Of a DNA stretch of 64,000 bases, positions 45,403-56,325 are shown one piece after another. Within the stretch, counting starts at the first letter, position 1. Every line of letters begins with the position of its first letter. Location: the NCBI RefSeq assembly GCF_028502605.1, contig NC_079237.1, positions 3,844,001-3,908,000 on the forward strand, given 5' to 3'. A program made the position numbers and the translations under genes. The notes under the pieces were generated by a model. It saw only the letters and a program-made list of their open reading frames with translations, was not told the origin of the DNA and did no database searches. Source of the stretch: Trichoderma breve (taxonomy: Eukaryota > Ascomycota > Sordariomycetes > Hypocreales > Hypocreaceae).

Positions 45403-47274
45403 ATGGCTGCCCTCTTTCGTGGTACGACGTTTGGTGCAATAATTAGATGGACAACCAAGCGGAATTATCTCAAATACCCTGAGGAACTATCATCATTTCA
45501 CTGTCCACACTTATATATGAATGCTGGTCCGGCAGAGCCAGAGACCACAGAAATCACAGAATCACATGGCCTTGAGGCTGCCAATCTGTCCGAGGAGGAC
45601 CTCAGAAATCATGAACGGAGTCATTCAGTTGCACCACCATCTGTAGATACCTCTACACAATCATCAGAGGGAAGCGACCTTGATGACGAAAGTCTTTCCA
45701 AAATTGTTTCTCGACCCCAAATGTCTGGGGTCGGGACGTTAGCCAGTCTGCAAGAAGCATATACAGCAGCAACACTCCAGGAGAACGTGAGGTCGCATCC
45801 TACTGCAATTCATCCCAAGAAAACAGAAACTGGAGTCACTTTGGTTGACTGGTATTCGACGGATGATCCAGAAAATCCCCAAAATTGGTCATCCAAAAAG
45901 AAGTTCTTTGTGGTTCTCCAGATATATCTTTACACTCTTGCTGTCTACATCGGATCTGCCATCATAACGCCATCTCAGCCTTTTATCGAAGCTCAATTTG
46001 GTGTGAAACCAGAAGTTGCTTCAATGGGGCTTTCTCTCTATGTTCTTGGTTATGGCATCGGACCTTTAGTGTTTTCACCCCTCTCCGAGATTCCAGCCAT
46101 TGGACGCAATCCGCCGTATATTATTACCTTTGGCATCTTCATTGCCATTTCCGCTGGAACTGCGGTAGTCAACAACTTTCCTGCATTAATTGTCTTGCGC
46201 TTTCTACAAGGATTCTTTGGCTCTCCTTGTTTAGCGACTGGTGGAGCATCTTTTGGTGACATTTACAACCTCGTCAAGCTGCCATACGCGCTCACTGGCT
46301 GGGCTGCGTTTGCAACTGCTGGCCCAGCTATTGGACCAATATTGTCTGGCTTTTCTGTTCCAGCCGAGAATTGGCATTGGTCATTATGGATCATTCTTTG
46401 GCTTGCTAGCCCTGTCTTTGTTCTCCTGTTTTTCTTCCTGCCAGAGACATCCACGCCAACCATTCTTCTGCGGCGCGCCCAGCGTCTCCGCAGGCTCACC
46501 GGGAAGAACAACTTACAGTCTCAATCAGAAATTGACCAAGCCAAACTCACAGTTAATGAAGTTGTCGTACAAAGTCTCTGGAGGCCTCTGCAAATCAATT
46601 TATTCGACCCTTCCGTACTTTTCACCAGCTTGTATATCGGTCTCATGTATGGAATCTTTTATTCTTTCTTCGAAGTCTTCCCATTTGTATATGGGACAGG
46701 CCTCCCAGGCTTTGCTTCTCCAACAAACGGTTATGGCATGAACGCTGGCGAAATCGGTCTAATATTCCTATCCATCACCGTTGGTGTCTGCATCTCTATT
46801 ATTTGTTACGTTGCATACCTCAGATTCGTCTTTGAGCCCGAGATTAAAACACAGGGCCTTGGTGAGCCGGAGCGGCGACTTATCCCTGGCCTTCCTGCGA
46901 GCTTTCTTGTCCCAATTGGCCTTTTTGTTTTTGGTTGGACGGGAAATTCCAGTCCGAAAATCCCCTGGATTGTTCCCACTATCGGTATTACTATCTTCGT
47001 GATTGGCATATTTATCATATTTCAAGTCGTTTTCATCTATATCGCAATTAGCTATCCGATGTACAGCGCCAGTTTGTTTGCCGCAAATGATTTTGTGCGC
47101 AGCAGCATAGGATGCGGGGCCATTCATTTTTCACGCCCCTTGTTTATAAATCTTGGCGTCGGCAAAGGAGTGAGTCTGTTGGCTGGTTTAAGTTGCGGAG
47201 GTGTGATTGGAATATTCGTTCTCTATTTCTACGGAGCGACGTTGAGACGAAGGAGCAGATTTGCTGCAACATGA
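45403..47274 (+). CDS. MFS multidrug transporter, DHA1 family (FLR1/MDR1-like), 623 aa
   Basis: A single exon gives 623 aa. The first 30 residues (MAALFRGTTFGAIIRW ... YPEEL) match the leader of fungal benomyl/fluconazole-resistance pumps, so I keep the first ATG. A Ser/Thr-rich acidic N-terminal domain of about 160 residues precedes DPENPQNWS and 12 predicted TMs. Motif A appears as SPLSEIPAIGRNP, and the TM5 antiporter motif region as GWAAFATAGPAIGP. Such proton antiporters export drugs or self-made metabolites at the plasma membrane. It is the last of a plus-strand run after the third regulator and is convergent with the aldehyde dehydrogenase across only 203 bp. Confidence 0.92.
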   Translation: MAALFRGTTFGAIIRWTTKRNYLKYPEELSSFHCPHLYMNAGPAEPETTEITESHGLEAANLSEEDLRNHERSHSVAPPSVDTSTQSSEGSDLDDESLSKIVSRPQMSGVGTLASLQEAYTAATLQENVRSHPTAIHPKKTETGVTLVDWYSTDDPENPQNWSSKKKFFVVLQIYLYTLAVYIGSAIITPSQPFIEAQFGVKPEVASMGLSLYVLGYGIGPLVFSPLSEIPAIGRNPPYIITFGIFIAISAGTAVVNNFPALIVLRFLQGFFGSPCLATGGASFGDIYNLVKLPYALTGWAAFATAGPAIGPILSGFSVPAENWHWSLWIILWLASPVFVLLFFFLPETSTPTILLRRAQRLRRLTGKNNLQSQSEIDQAKLTVNEVVVQSLWRPLQINLFDPSVLFTSLYIGLMYGIFYSFFEVFPFVYGTGLPGFASPTNGYGMNAGEIGLIFLSITVGVCISIICYVAYLRFVFEPEIKTQGLGEPERRLIPGLPASFLVPIGLFVFGWTGNSSPKIPWIVPTIGITIFVIGIFIIFQVVFIYIAISYPMYSASLFAANDFVRSSIGCGAIHFSRPLFINLGVGKGVSLLAGLSCGGVIGIFVLYFYGATLRRRSRFAAT

Positions 47275-47477
47275 GTCGCATTACCAGTTATGGACTATTC
47301 ACAGGTGAAAAATATTTTACAAGAGTTCTTCAGATTTAGAATATTTATGACCCTTTATAATTTGCGGTGCTTTGTAAATACTTTGAGTATCCTCATTGCT
47401 CCGTTCTCGTATTTTCTCTTTCTTTCACACATCGTGGAAAATCTTGTTAAGCCCTGAGACAACATACAGAGATATAT

Positions 47478-48866
47478 TTACGTCGAATTCGCAACTCTAA
47501 CTAGCTTCTTATTGGTAAATTCACCAAAGCCAATGTCCGAAAGTTCTTTTCCAAATCCAGAGTTCTTGATACCTCCAAATGGCAAATCGGGGCTGGAGTA
47601 AGCAGGACCGTTGATAAAAACCATGCCCGCCTCAATCTGTGCCGCTACTTTCTTCGCATGGGAAATGTCAGCTGCAATGATACTCGCACCTAAACCGTAG
47701 TCCGTGCTGTTAGCCAGTTTGATGGCTTGTTCCTCTGTATCGACCCCATATATGGCAGCAATTGGACCAAAAGTCTCTTGTTGAGCGAGGGGATTCTCTG
47801 GGGCGATGTTTGTGAGAATCGTTGGCTCAAGATAAAACCCGGGGTGCTGACTGCGTTTCCCGCCCAGTATGACATTGGCGCCGGCTGCCTTTGCCGTTTC
47901 AATTTGGGCCAATAGCCCAACAAGTCCACGTTCAGAGAAGATAGCACCAAGCGTGGTGTTGGGATCCATAGGATCACCCGGCTTTAATTCTGCCATAGCC
48001 TTCTTCATACCATCGATGACCTTCTGCTCGCGGTCCTTTCCAACGACGATAATTCGTTTAGATGCAGCACATCCCTGGCCAGTGTTAAACATTCGACCAG
48101 CTACGGCCAGCTTTATCGCATCGTCAATAGGAGCGTCAGGAAGGACAATCAATGGGTCTGATCCTCCCAATTCGAGAACGCTTTTTTTCAGATGGCGGCC
48201 AGCATTCTCGGCGATCGCAGCGCCAGCACGCTCACTTCCAGTCAAAGTGACACCTCGGATGCGAAAGTCCTCTAGCAAGCTATGAAGTTGCGGAACAGTG
48301 GCGAAGAGGTTTGTATACACTCCCTCTGGGACACCGGCATCGCGGAACAATTTTGCAAAGGCCAACGAGGTCTGCGGCACTGTGGGTGCCGGCTTTGCGA
48401 TTAAAACGTTCCCGGCCATTATATGTGGTGCGGCAACTCGAGTCAATTGGAGTACAGGAAAGTTCCAAGGTTCAATGGCAAGAATAACTCCCAGAGGCTC
48501 CGTCCATATCTCTGAGCCCGGATTGGAAGGAACCTTTACCGGCTGTAAGAATCTTTCTGCGTTGGTAGCAAAGTATTCCAACGTGTCGATGCAGAATTTC
48601 ACCTCATACCGAGATTCAGCAATGAGTTTCCCAACTTCCAGTGTTATAAGCTGCGCAAACTCTTCACTACGCTCTTGCAGCCGTCTCGCCACACCGTTTA
48701 TCAATCTTGCTCGCTCAGTAATCGAGGTTGAGCGCCAATGATTGGTAAAACAGTCGTGCGCCACTGAGAGAGCAGAACGTACTTCCTCGTCTGTCAGTTC
48801 TGAAAACGTCTTTAGATGTTTCCCAGTTGCAGGGTTAAAACTCTGGTATTCGCTTTGTGAAGCCAT
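47478..48866 (-). CDS. NAD(P)-dependent aldehyde dehydrogenase (succinate-semialdehyde dehydrogenase-like)
   Basis: A single exon gives 462 aa, on the short side as in the YneI/Sad-like branch. Catalytic residues are present: Asn135 in PWNF, Glu232 in LELGGSD and Cys266 in NTGQGCAASKR. Cofactor-binding segments (GNVLIAKPAP, TLTGSERAG) and the C-terminal LPFGGIKNSGFGKE motif are intact. It oxidises aldehydes to acids; semialdehydes are the likely substrate class by family resemblance only. It shares a 674-bp divergent upstream region with an SDR, so the pair may be co-regulated in oxidising an alcohol through aldehyde to acid. Confidence 0.92.
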   Translation of the reverse strand: MASQSEYQSFNPATGKHLKTFSELTDEEVRSALSVAHDCFTNHWRSTSITERARLINGVARRLQERSEEFAQLITLEVGKLIAESRYEVKFCIDTLEYFATNAERFLQPVKVPSNPGSEIWTEPLGVILAIEPWNFPVLQLTRVAAPHIMAGNVLIAKPAPTVPQTSLAFAKLFRDAGVPEGVYTNLFATVPQLHSLLEDFRIRGVTLTGSERAGAAIAENAGRHLKKSVLELGGSDPLIVLPDAPIDDAIKLAVAGRMFNTGQGCAASKRIIVVGKDREQKVIDGMKKAMAELKPGDPMDPNTTLGAIFSERGLVGLLAQIETAKAAGANVILGGKRSQHPGFYLEPTILTNIAPENPLAQQETFGPIAAIYGVDTEEQAIKLANSTDYGLGASIIAADISHAKKVAAQIEAGMVFINGPAYSSPDLPFGGIKNSGFGKELSDIGFGEFTNKKLVRVANST

Positions 48867-49540
48867 TCTGAATGTGAATAAAAGTGCTATGAAATATTAA
48901 GAATATCTCCAATTAGCTTCTCTTGTCATTCTGTAGTCATCAATCTCAAACGACATACCTTTGGAAAGTAAGATTCTATAGTGTAGGTGTTTTGTATCAA
49001 GTCATATCTATCTCCCCTGATCAAGTGGCATATTTATATCTGCAACGTAGGCATCTATTGGATATACTACTTTCACAGATACAGTCACATGCCTCTTTGG
49101 CAACCATATTTTGACCCGCCTGATGGGCAACTAGCATGAATTTTCACAAGCATATCCCGAAGCAGCTGCCACAATCATGGACATAAGAAGTGCTTTAACT
49201 CCATACTCCCTGATCCGAAGAATCTTGGACTCTGACCGAGATCATGATTGTTCCTCGGAATTATACCTTTTGTGGAAATACTCCGGCTTCCTGCAGACGT
49301 GGCTTCGGTAGTACCGGCTTCTCTTTATTCTCGGTATAAGCAACTGATTGTAAGGAATTTTTCTTTGAACGATCTACATAAATGCAACAGCGTAGGTCCA
49401 TTCAAGATGGAGTAGAATTGTATCAGATGGAGACTCTCGTAAAAAGGGGTCACGTCAAACTGGTTATAAAAGATGGAACGTAACCGATATTGAGCTGTGT
49501 AAAACTTATCATTTGAATAACACTTCTGACACCTTTAAAA
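48867..49540. promoter_or_regulatory. Divergent promoter of ALDH (-) and SDR (+)
   Basis: CCGGCTTC occurs twice in direct orientation (49283-49290, 49314-49321), with a related GGCTTCGG between (49301-49308). A TATA box (TATAAAA, 49465-49471) serves the SDR, 69 bp before its ATG. The arrangement suggests a shared activator for both genes. Confidence 0.45.
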
Positions 49541-50396
49541 ATGTCCAAAGAAATTATTCTAATTACTGGCGCTAATACGGGGATTGGTTGGGAGACTGCC
49601 AAGGCATTGCTTAAATCCGCAAAGCCCTACCACATACTTTTAGGAAGCCGGTCCATGTCCAAGGCAGCTGACGCTATTGCCAAGCTATTCGAACATGTTC
49701 CGGTCACTCAAAACACAGTGGAGGGCTTACAGATCGATATCGCTGATGACGAATCTATCCAACGAGCGGCGCACATGATCGCAAACAAATGGGGTAGAGT
49801 TGATGTCCTTGTCAATAATGCAGGTAAGGAAATTAAGTGTCTCACAATTTGCTTACCAAACGAGCTAACCTGCGGGTGTAGGTATCGCATTTGATGTCCT
49901 CATTGGTACTGACACTACCAATGCCCGTTCGGTCTTCAATGACACATACAACATCAATGTCTCCGGAACAAATATGGTGACTTTTGTTCTGGCAAGCCTT
50001 TTACTAAAATCGACCTCTCCTCGCCTACTGTTTCTTACGTCTGGACTATCTACAATGGGCGGATTTACACAGAGTCACAGACCTGTACAAAGTGTTGAGC
50101 TCGGATGGCCTAAAAAGGATTTTGCAACTGCACAGGCCTATAGGTGCAGCAAGGCGGCCATTAACATGCTGATGCTTATTTGGAATTTTACGTTGAAGCA
50201 AGACGGGGTAAAAACATGGGCAATCGCCCCTGGCCTTTTGGCAACGAGCATGGTGGGTGATCCTGAGGCTCTGAAGCAACGTGGTGCTCAGCCGCCTTCT
50301 TTGGGAGGGGATTTCATCAAAAGCGTTATTGAAGGTGAGCGAGATGCCGATGCTGGCAAGGTAATTGCTCGGGATGGAGTCATTCAACCATGGTAG
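49541..50396 (+). CDS. Short-chain dehydrogenase/reductase (carbonyl reductase-like)
   Basis: Exons 49541-49823 and 49882-50396 (intron 58 bp) give 265 aa. Motifs are TGANTGIG at 9-16, NNAG spanning the splice junction, a Ser in LTSGLST, and the catalytic YRCSK. The closest style is the carbonyl reductase/ketoreductase group of classical SDRs with NADPH. The NNAG restored by joining the exons confirms the splice sites. It is divergent from the aldehyde dehydrogenase and convergent with the NmrA-like gene. Confidence 0.9.
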
Positions 50397-51451
50397 CATT
50401 CTTTTGTAGGCAATTAGGATATTATACATCAAAGATAGTTATACAGAGTATAAAATTGCAAGCTAATTAGAATTCCTGTGGCAAGAGATTTGGATGCGCT
50501 GTGAAGTATGGGAAGTTCTCTTCATATGTGATGCCCTTGCTACAGAGTGCTTTAGCGTTTTGGCTATAATATACAGGCCCACCCTCCGCTCCTAGTCTGC
50601 TTACAATCCGCTCATGGTCCGCTCCAAGCCCGCAGGAAGCTCCGGTATTGTATAACGGTACAAAGAACCTTAGGTGTCAGTTAAGCATAATAGAAAAGCT
50701 CAAATAACCAACTGATGATAGGTCAAACGGAGTTAATGCCCTCGGCACTCTATAAGTCCGTACAGACGGCATGCCCCTAGATTATAAATACCATTTGTAA
50801 TAAGTTTCCGCTCTAGTAGGAATTTTACGAAGATTGCAATTGTATCATGTCAAATCTCAGCTTACTGATACCAACCGCTTCAATAAGACACGCCTACAAA
50901 ATATACTAGTAGACGTTTTGCGTTACAAGTTTAGGAATGTGTCCATCGTTACATGCGTTTACACCAAAAATATTCCCTAATCTGTAATGTCTAACAAAAT
51001 GGATGTCAATTCTTGTTTCATAAACAGCGCAAAGGTTGTCGTTTCACGCTTTGATGTTAACCGGTAATCCTTCGAGTCTTCCCATCAACCAAGCAGTTGG
51101 ATGTTCCCATCTCCGAGCATATATCAATTGATATAGGTTACCGCTCTTGACACAAATGGAGTGATTAGGCCTACATTCCGTTACCGAACGCTGACCCAGC
51201 AACGGCAGACAATGCGACCCATGAAGCACTCTGGCTAGAAAACACACTTAGCTTGTGTCTCGTAAGATGTCTCTTTCAGTATCAGTTCAAATAATCCTTA
51301 AACCCTGTCTAGGCCATGTATTTAGATATAAGTAGTTAATTAGATGAGAAAGCTGTACTGATGAATATTTCATTAATGGAACGGTTTTTGTACGTTACAC
51401 ATCCATATAATCCACCACCTTTGTCCTGCTTGGCACATTCTGGATTCCGCG
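50397..51451. other. Convergent intergenic region, 1.06 kb
   Basis: It lies between SDR (+) and NmrA-like (-). TCCGCTC or CCGCTC occurs three times within about 45 bp near 50586-50625. No gene is supported. Confidence 0.45.
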
Positions 51452-52330
51452 TTACTGGTGCGGGACGAATGGTCGCAGTGCGTCAAGTAGTTCTGTGGTC
51501 CCATAACGAACTTCCTTAGCATCCGGCTCAACATCGACCAAACCCCCCTCGTTCTGAGCGTCATTGGCTTTGATGAGAAGTTCGGCAAGGCTAGGGCTCA
51601 TGACACTTTCAAAAGCTCCCTTCCACTGCGAACGTGGTACGGCTTCAGCATTGATTGTCCGGCCTAGTAGCTGGCTCAAGACCGCCGCGACGTCATTGGC
51701 GCTATAACGACGGGGTCCTTCAGCATGGATAATTTCCACTATTTTATCGCTAGCGGGCCGCAACAAGACATCAGCGGCAATCACTCCAACATCTGGAGCT
51801 GAAACTGTTGGAAACACCATGTCGAGAGGGTCATGAAAGCTCGGCAGAGTGCCCGACTCTATGGCTCTCGGGATAGCACGTCCCCATCCTTGCATATGCT
51901 CTGCTGATCGTAGGAATACCTTATGACAATCGAGCTTGCTTAGTCGCTCTTCGAATGTTCTGCAGAGTGTTGGCATCCCAATATCGTTGGTGATGTGAGC
52001 ACCATAGTCAGAAATTGCAAGTACGCGCTTCGGTCGTGCCTCTTCAAGTGCGCTGGCAAGGCTTTTGATTCCTCTCCGCATTTCTTCTGCAGTATCTTTG
52101 GCCTGTGGGGATGGAGGAAGGATAATTTGGACCGTATGAGCATCCCCAATCGCCTTGGCAATAGTTATGGAGTCTAAGAGATCGGCTATAGCAATCTCGC
52201 AACCGATTTCAATAAGCCGTGTCGCCTTCGACTCATCACGCAAAATCGCCTTGACGGGCATACCGGCGTCGCGCAATGCTAGCGACGTGGCATAGCCAAC
52301 CTTTCCTGCTGCACCGACAATGGCGAACAT
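51452..52330 (-). CDS. NmrA-like NAD(P)-binding protein (atypical SDR)
   Basis: A single exon gives 292 aa from ATG 52330; the frame continues a few codons upstream but only from a TTG. The N-terminus MFAIVGAAGKVGYATS holds the GxxGxxG dinucleotide motif. There is no classical YxxxK pair, and the middle (VLAISDYGAHI, later SAPDVGVIAADVLL) follows the NmrA/isoflavone-reductase-like pattern, including the substrate-side loop. Members act as redox sensors, quinone reductases or isoflavone-reductase-like enzymes. The role here is unknown. Confidence 0.85.
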   Translation of the reverse strand: MFAIVGAAGKVGYATSLALRDAGMPVKAILRDESKATRLIEIGCEIAIADLLDSITIAKAIGDAHTVQIILPPSPQAKDTAEEMRRGIKSLASALEEARPKRVLAISDYGAHITNDIGMPTLCRTFEERLSKLDCHKVFLRSAEHMQGWGRAIPRAIESGTLPSFHDPLDMVFPTVSAPDVGVIAADVLLRPASDKIVEIIHAEGPRRYSANDVAAVLSQLLGRTINAEAVPRSQWKGAFESVMSPSLAELLIKANDAQNEGGLVDVEPDAKEVRYGTTELLDALRPFVPHQ

Positions 52331-53508
52331 TTCCGAGACCGTTGTTATAGCGCACAAACAATGGGTGAAGACGCAAAGGTCTATACGGAGCTTGTTATCG
52401 AAGAGAGTGGTTTTGTTTTGTTGAAGAGAGCTGAAAGCTTTGCTTGATAGGATACTACCGAAACAAAGAAGACAATTTCTTTTGCCGGGTGGTGAATCGC
52501 AAACAATCTGGACCTTTTCGGCTGGCTACGCGACTTGGGAATCTTTTACCAGTGACAGCTTATCATTCGTTATTTATATCCTAAAGAACTTTGGCCATCA
52601 AACACACTCTCTTGTAAGTATCGGCTTTCTGTGCATTCGTTTAAAACCGAAAGATGATTCAAGAATTGGCATGTTGGTGAACAGCGGACAAGCGGCGTCG
52701 TTACGACTGATCTAAATCCGGCGGATCCCACTCACGTTGAGCTTTCTCCTCGGAGCTGCTACAGACAGTGCAACATCTAAAGAGCAGCGAGTGCTAGATC
52801 TCCCATCGCCTTATAAATATTTCGCGTACTCCTCTAGTCTATATTGGGGAGTGGCTTCCATTAGCTCAATACTCATCCAACTTTTCATCGGTAGCAGGAC
52901 TTGATGGATCAACAGGAAAGTGACCAAGAATGCACAGACGAATAATTTACCAATTATCAACAGAAACTATGCTTTTCTTTTGTCCCTCTATTAATAATTG
53001 GAATCCTGTCGAAAGCTAGCGCGTCTCGGAATTAAAAATAGTATTGATTAATATCATAGTTCGCGATTCTTACAAAGCGCGTATTACAACTGACTTAGAC
53101 TTTATAATAAGATATTACCACCATCTCATCGCAAAGTTGATAGCTAATCTGAAGTATAGTACTAGAGTTTGTTTTGAGCAGTGTATTGACAACATCTGCA
53201 AATAAAACAAAAATGATGAGAATAAATACATGTTTGGGTAATGGCTCGATTTCTCTACTTAGAAAAAAGAGATTCTTAGTTCACAAGATCCAACATGAGT
53301 CTGAGCCATGTTAGAGGAGAAGGTTTCATGTTCAATCAGTTACTTTTTAAGGCTAGGTGTGTAAAATATCATTGTATTAATATGTCATTCTAAATATTCG
53401 AGCGAGCGCTATGAATGGAATTTTTGTATCTACCTATTTGGGGTTGGGGGTTATGAATGAGGGATCCAGCATATCCTAGCAAAGGATAAGTAAGATAAAT
53501 AGAATCGA
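52331..53508. other. Intergenic region, 1.2 kb
   Basis: It lies upstream of the NmrA-like gene and downstream of the beta-lactamase-like gene. It is AT-rich in the 52900-53450 part. No gene is supported; frame 52440-52715 has no domain. Confidence 0.5.
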
Positions 53509-55398
53509 CTAGCAAGCTTTCGTGAGTGTGACGTTGAATGCCGCATTCCTGATGTGAGTTACTTCATCATTTGACCCATAACTGAACAAGAAATCTCCTA
53601 TGCTGAGATAGTTATAGGCGGCCCGGTCCAATTGGGTCCACGACTGACAGCTGCCGTCTTTGAACACCAACTTTGTGTCTTCTTCAGACTTCTCTTTTGC
53701 GGTGGTGGTATCATAGACTGCTCGCCATGACGTTTGTTTTATGCCATCTTGTGTTTTGCCCACAAGATTGGTTGGGTACAATCGAGCATCCACATACGCA
53801 TCTTCAGGTAGTGACCCCTCGCCGAGCGAAAGAGCATCGAGGCTATATAAACTGGAGTGATGAAGTACATCAAAACTTCGAACCGTGAATCGTTTAATAG
53901 TTAGAGTATTGTCAGAATTGATGCTTAGAATAAGGCTCGAGTTTGTTGTTTTATCTGTGTATGTACCAACCAGAGCTGCTGGTAAAGTAACTGCTTCGGT
54001 CTTCCCTGCCTCATCAATTGCAGGAATCAGGGCCTCGGTCACAGCACTGAAGATTTCGGCGGTCGTATCCGAGCTAACTTCGGCACCAGCTGCGAAGACA
54101 ACAATAGATATGTCATAATCTGGGACCAACCCAAGCAGAGCATGGTATAGACCGAGATCGCCGCTTTTGGTGTACAAATCGACTATTCGGCCGTCGGCCG
54201 TGATCTGGTCGGTGCGAAGAATCTCCCAGGGTGCGCCAACCGAATATCCCCAGGATGAAGTATGACTTCGCGGCTTCATCCATTCGCGAGTACGGCGTGC
54301 GCTAAGAAAACGATTCATGAGGATACCATCAGCAAAGGCGATTAGATCGGCAGTGGTGCTGAACATTCCACCGGCACTAAAAGTATGTTAATATCCTTGT
54401 TCCTCATATGAGACCAATGCGTAAGTAAACGGAAAGGTTTGTCATTCACCTTTCAAAGACACCCAAAGTTGCATTCCACGTTGTTTCACCGACAGGGACG
54501 AAGCCGTCTTCGGGAAAAGAATTCACGAATCCATCGAACGAGGAACTGTTCATACCAACAACATCGAATATGTTATTTTGGATGGCGTTAATATAGGTCT
54601 CATTAATTGCAGCATCGATGACCATTCCAAGGATAGCAAAGCCGACGTTGGAATACGAAGGAGTTGTGTAGGGAAGATATATGGGTTCTCTTCGCTTCAA
54701 TTCGTCGACAAGATCCTGTTTTGTGCATGGCACAGTGCCTGGTAGTCCAGAGCAGTTTGGCCCCGTGCCCTCGGGAATCTCTGGTAACCCCATATCTTGC
54801 CATATGCTCAATGGAAAGACACCCAAATCCATAGCCGCTAGTTCAGATTAATAACACAGCTCACGTACTGGAGAAAGGCCCTCTTACTATCTGTGGCAAG
54901 ACCGGAAAGATGCGTCATCAGGGAGTCAACAGTAATATCATCCCAAGGAATTGCCTCTACAGAGCCAGTTGCCACTGCAGTTTTTAATTCAGGAATGTAC
55001 TTGAGCACAAGATCATCCATGTGAATGGAGCTCGTTTGTAGTGCTGCCAACGCCGGGAATAATTTTGACAAGCTCCCAACCCTGAAAATGGTATTCTCAT
55101 TGATGGCTGTAGTGCCGATTCCTGATAGAACTGGAGGTGTGAAGTGGTAACTAAAGAGTGGTATATCTTCATGGGTCGATTTGACGACTAGCGATATGCC
55201 GCTAGAATTCAGCTGCGAACTGAATTTCGATTCAAGAATCGCCGTTAGTTTCTTGGTGGCCGATATCACCGCTTCATTGCTACCGGGAGCCTGTGCTGGT
55301 GGAAGCACGATACCAAGAGGTGGACATGTTTGTGCCGTGGCAGATGCGAGAGAAGCACCCACAGCTATAGCTGCGAAACCAAGATGAAGATATTTCAT
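53509..55398 (-). CDS. Secreted beta-lactamase-fold serine hydrolase (class C/LACTB-like), 588 aa
   Basis: Exons (minus) 55398-54888, 54837-54450 and 54376-53509, introns 50 and 73 bp, give 588 aa. A signal peptide of about 22 residues (MKYLHLGFAAIAVGASLASA) is followed by the serine beta-lactamase/DD-peptidase fold. SxxK is Ser109-Lys112 (GSLSK), and the second motif is YSN in SYSNVGFAILG. The junction restoring GGMFSTTADL confirms the last intron. The C-terminal third is a beta-rich extension common in fungal members. The family includes esterases and amidases as well as drug hydrolases, and no evidence here separates them. Many NxS/T sites support secretion. Confidence 0.88.
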
Positions 55399-56106
55399 AT
55401 CAAAAAATTATGGTCTGAAAGACAAGGGGAATACGATGCAAGTGTAAAGAGTGGTGGTGGCGATATAATTCTAAGTCTGAAGGTGATGGCCATTACATAT
55501 AGGTATATATATACATACTTAGCTATATATATTAACTATACTCATTACTCCTGATTCTCAAGTAAGGGGCGTTGTCTACGCTGCACATCGCAGGACGCGT
55601 TGGTGGTTCGTAATTCTCTTGAAAAGGGATCAGCGCTAACTTCAATCAGCCTACTGAGCCTCAATGACCAGTCAATTTCACTTACGCGACTACTGTGGCT
55701 GGTCCCCGGGAATATGGCTACACAGCCTGCTTGCCGACAAATAGCTGGGGAATCCTACGCTAAGCACGTGTAATGGCAAGTCGTTTTTGTTTTTTTAGGA
55801 AACTTGATGTCACTTTGTAACGAATTTCACAGGGGGCCTAGGTGTAAACCTATGGAGTGAACGGCAGAGATATATATTGCAGTAAAACGTCGCAGTGTTA
55901 TGCTATTTGGGTGCTTTATCTCATTTTCTTGCTAAGACCTCTGTTCGATTGCCATGAACCAAAAAGACATGCCTTTCACAGACCCTCAAATATCCGGCCA
56001 TGCTTCAGTCTTTTGTGGATCTCATTCAAATCAGAGATCCCCTTTCTCAAATTGTTAACAGTCCCAGTCAATGATTATCCTAACGGCAAGAATTCCATAC
56101 CTATAC
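55399..56106. other. Intergenic region, 0.7 kb
   Basis: It is the promoter of the beta-lactamase-like gene (-) and the 3' flank of the small secreted protein (-). A TA-rich low-complexity run lies at about 55497-55545. No gene is supported. Confidence 0.5.
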
Positions 56107-56325
56107 TCAGCAACTGCAAAACGGGGCAAGAGTACCTGCAGGCCATGCGCAGCAGGCCGAGGGACAGGTAGCAGCAGTCACCCACTGTGCACCATTGCAA
56201 ACCACGATACTGCGGAAGTCGTTACTACAGTCATAGCCAGAGCCACTGCATGATTGACCAGGGCTGTGAGTTGCAAAGGCAGCAGTGGCTAGGAAGCCCA
56301 AAAGTGTGATCCCGGAAAGTTGCAT
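56107..56325 (-). CDS. Small secreted cysteine-rich protein, 72 aa
   Basis: A single exon gives 72 aa from ATG 56325. Residues 1-18 (MQLSGITLLGFLATAAFA) form a signal peptide. The mature 54 residues contain eight cysteines at 26, 33, 43, 54, 58, 59, 70 and 72, in the pattern C-x6-C-x9-C-x10-C-x3-CC-x10-C-x-C, enough for four disulfides. Size, signal and even Cys number fit an apoplastic effector-like or antimicrobial-type small secreted protein; this is inference, and no known effector family is claimed. No intron is needed. It stands between two larger minus-strand genes with separate promoters. Confidence 0.75.
   Translation of the reverse strand: MQLSGITLLGFLATAAFATHSPGQSCSGSGYDCSNDFRSIVVCNGAQWVTAATCPSACCAWPAGTLAPFCSC

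Noticed and set aside
52331..52357. Extended start of the NmrA-like protein
   Set aside because: It begins with TTG; ATG 52330 directly precedes the GxxGxxG motif.
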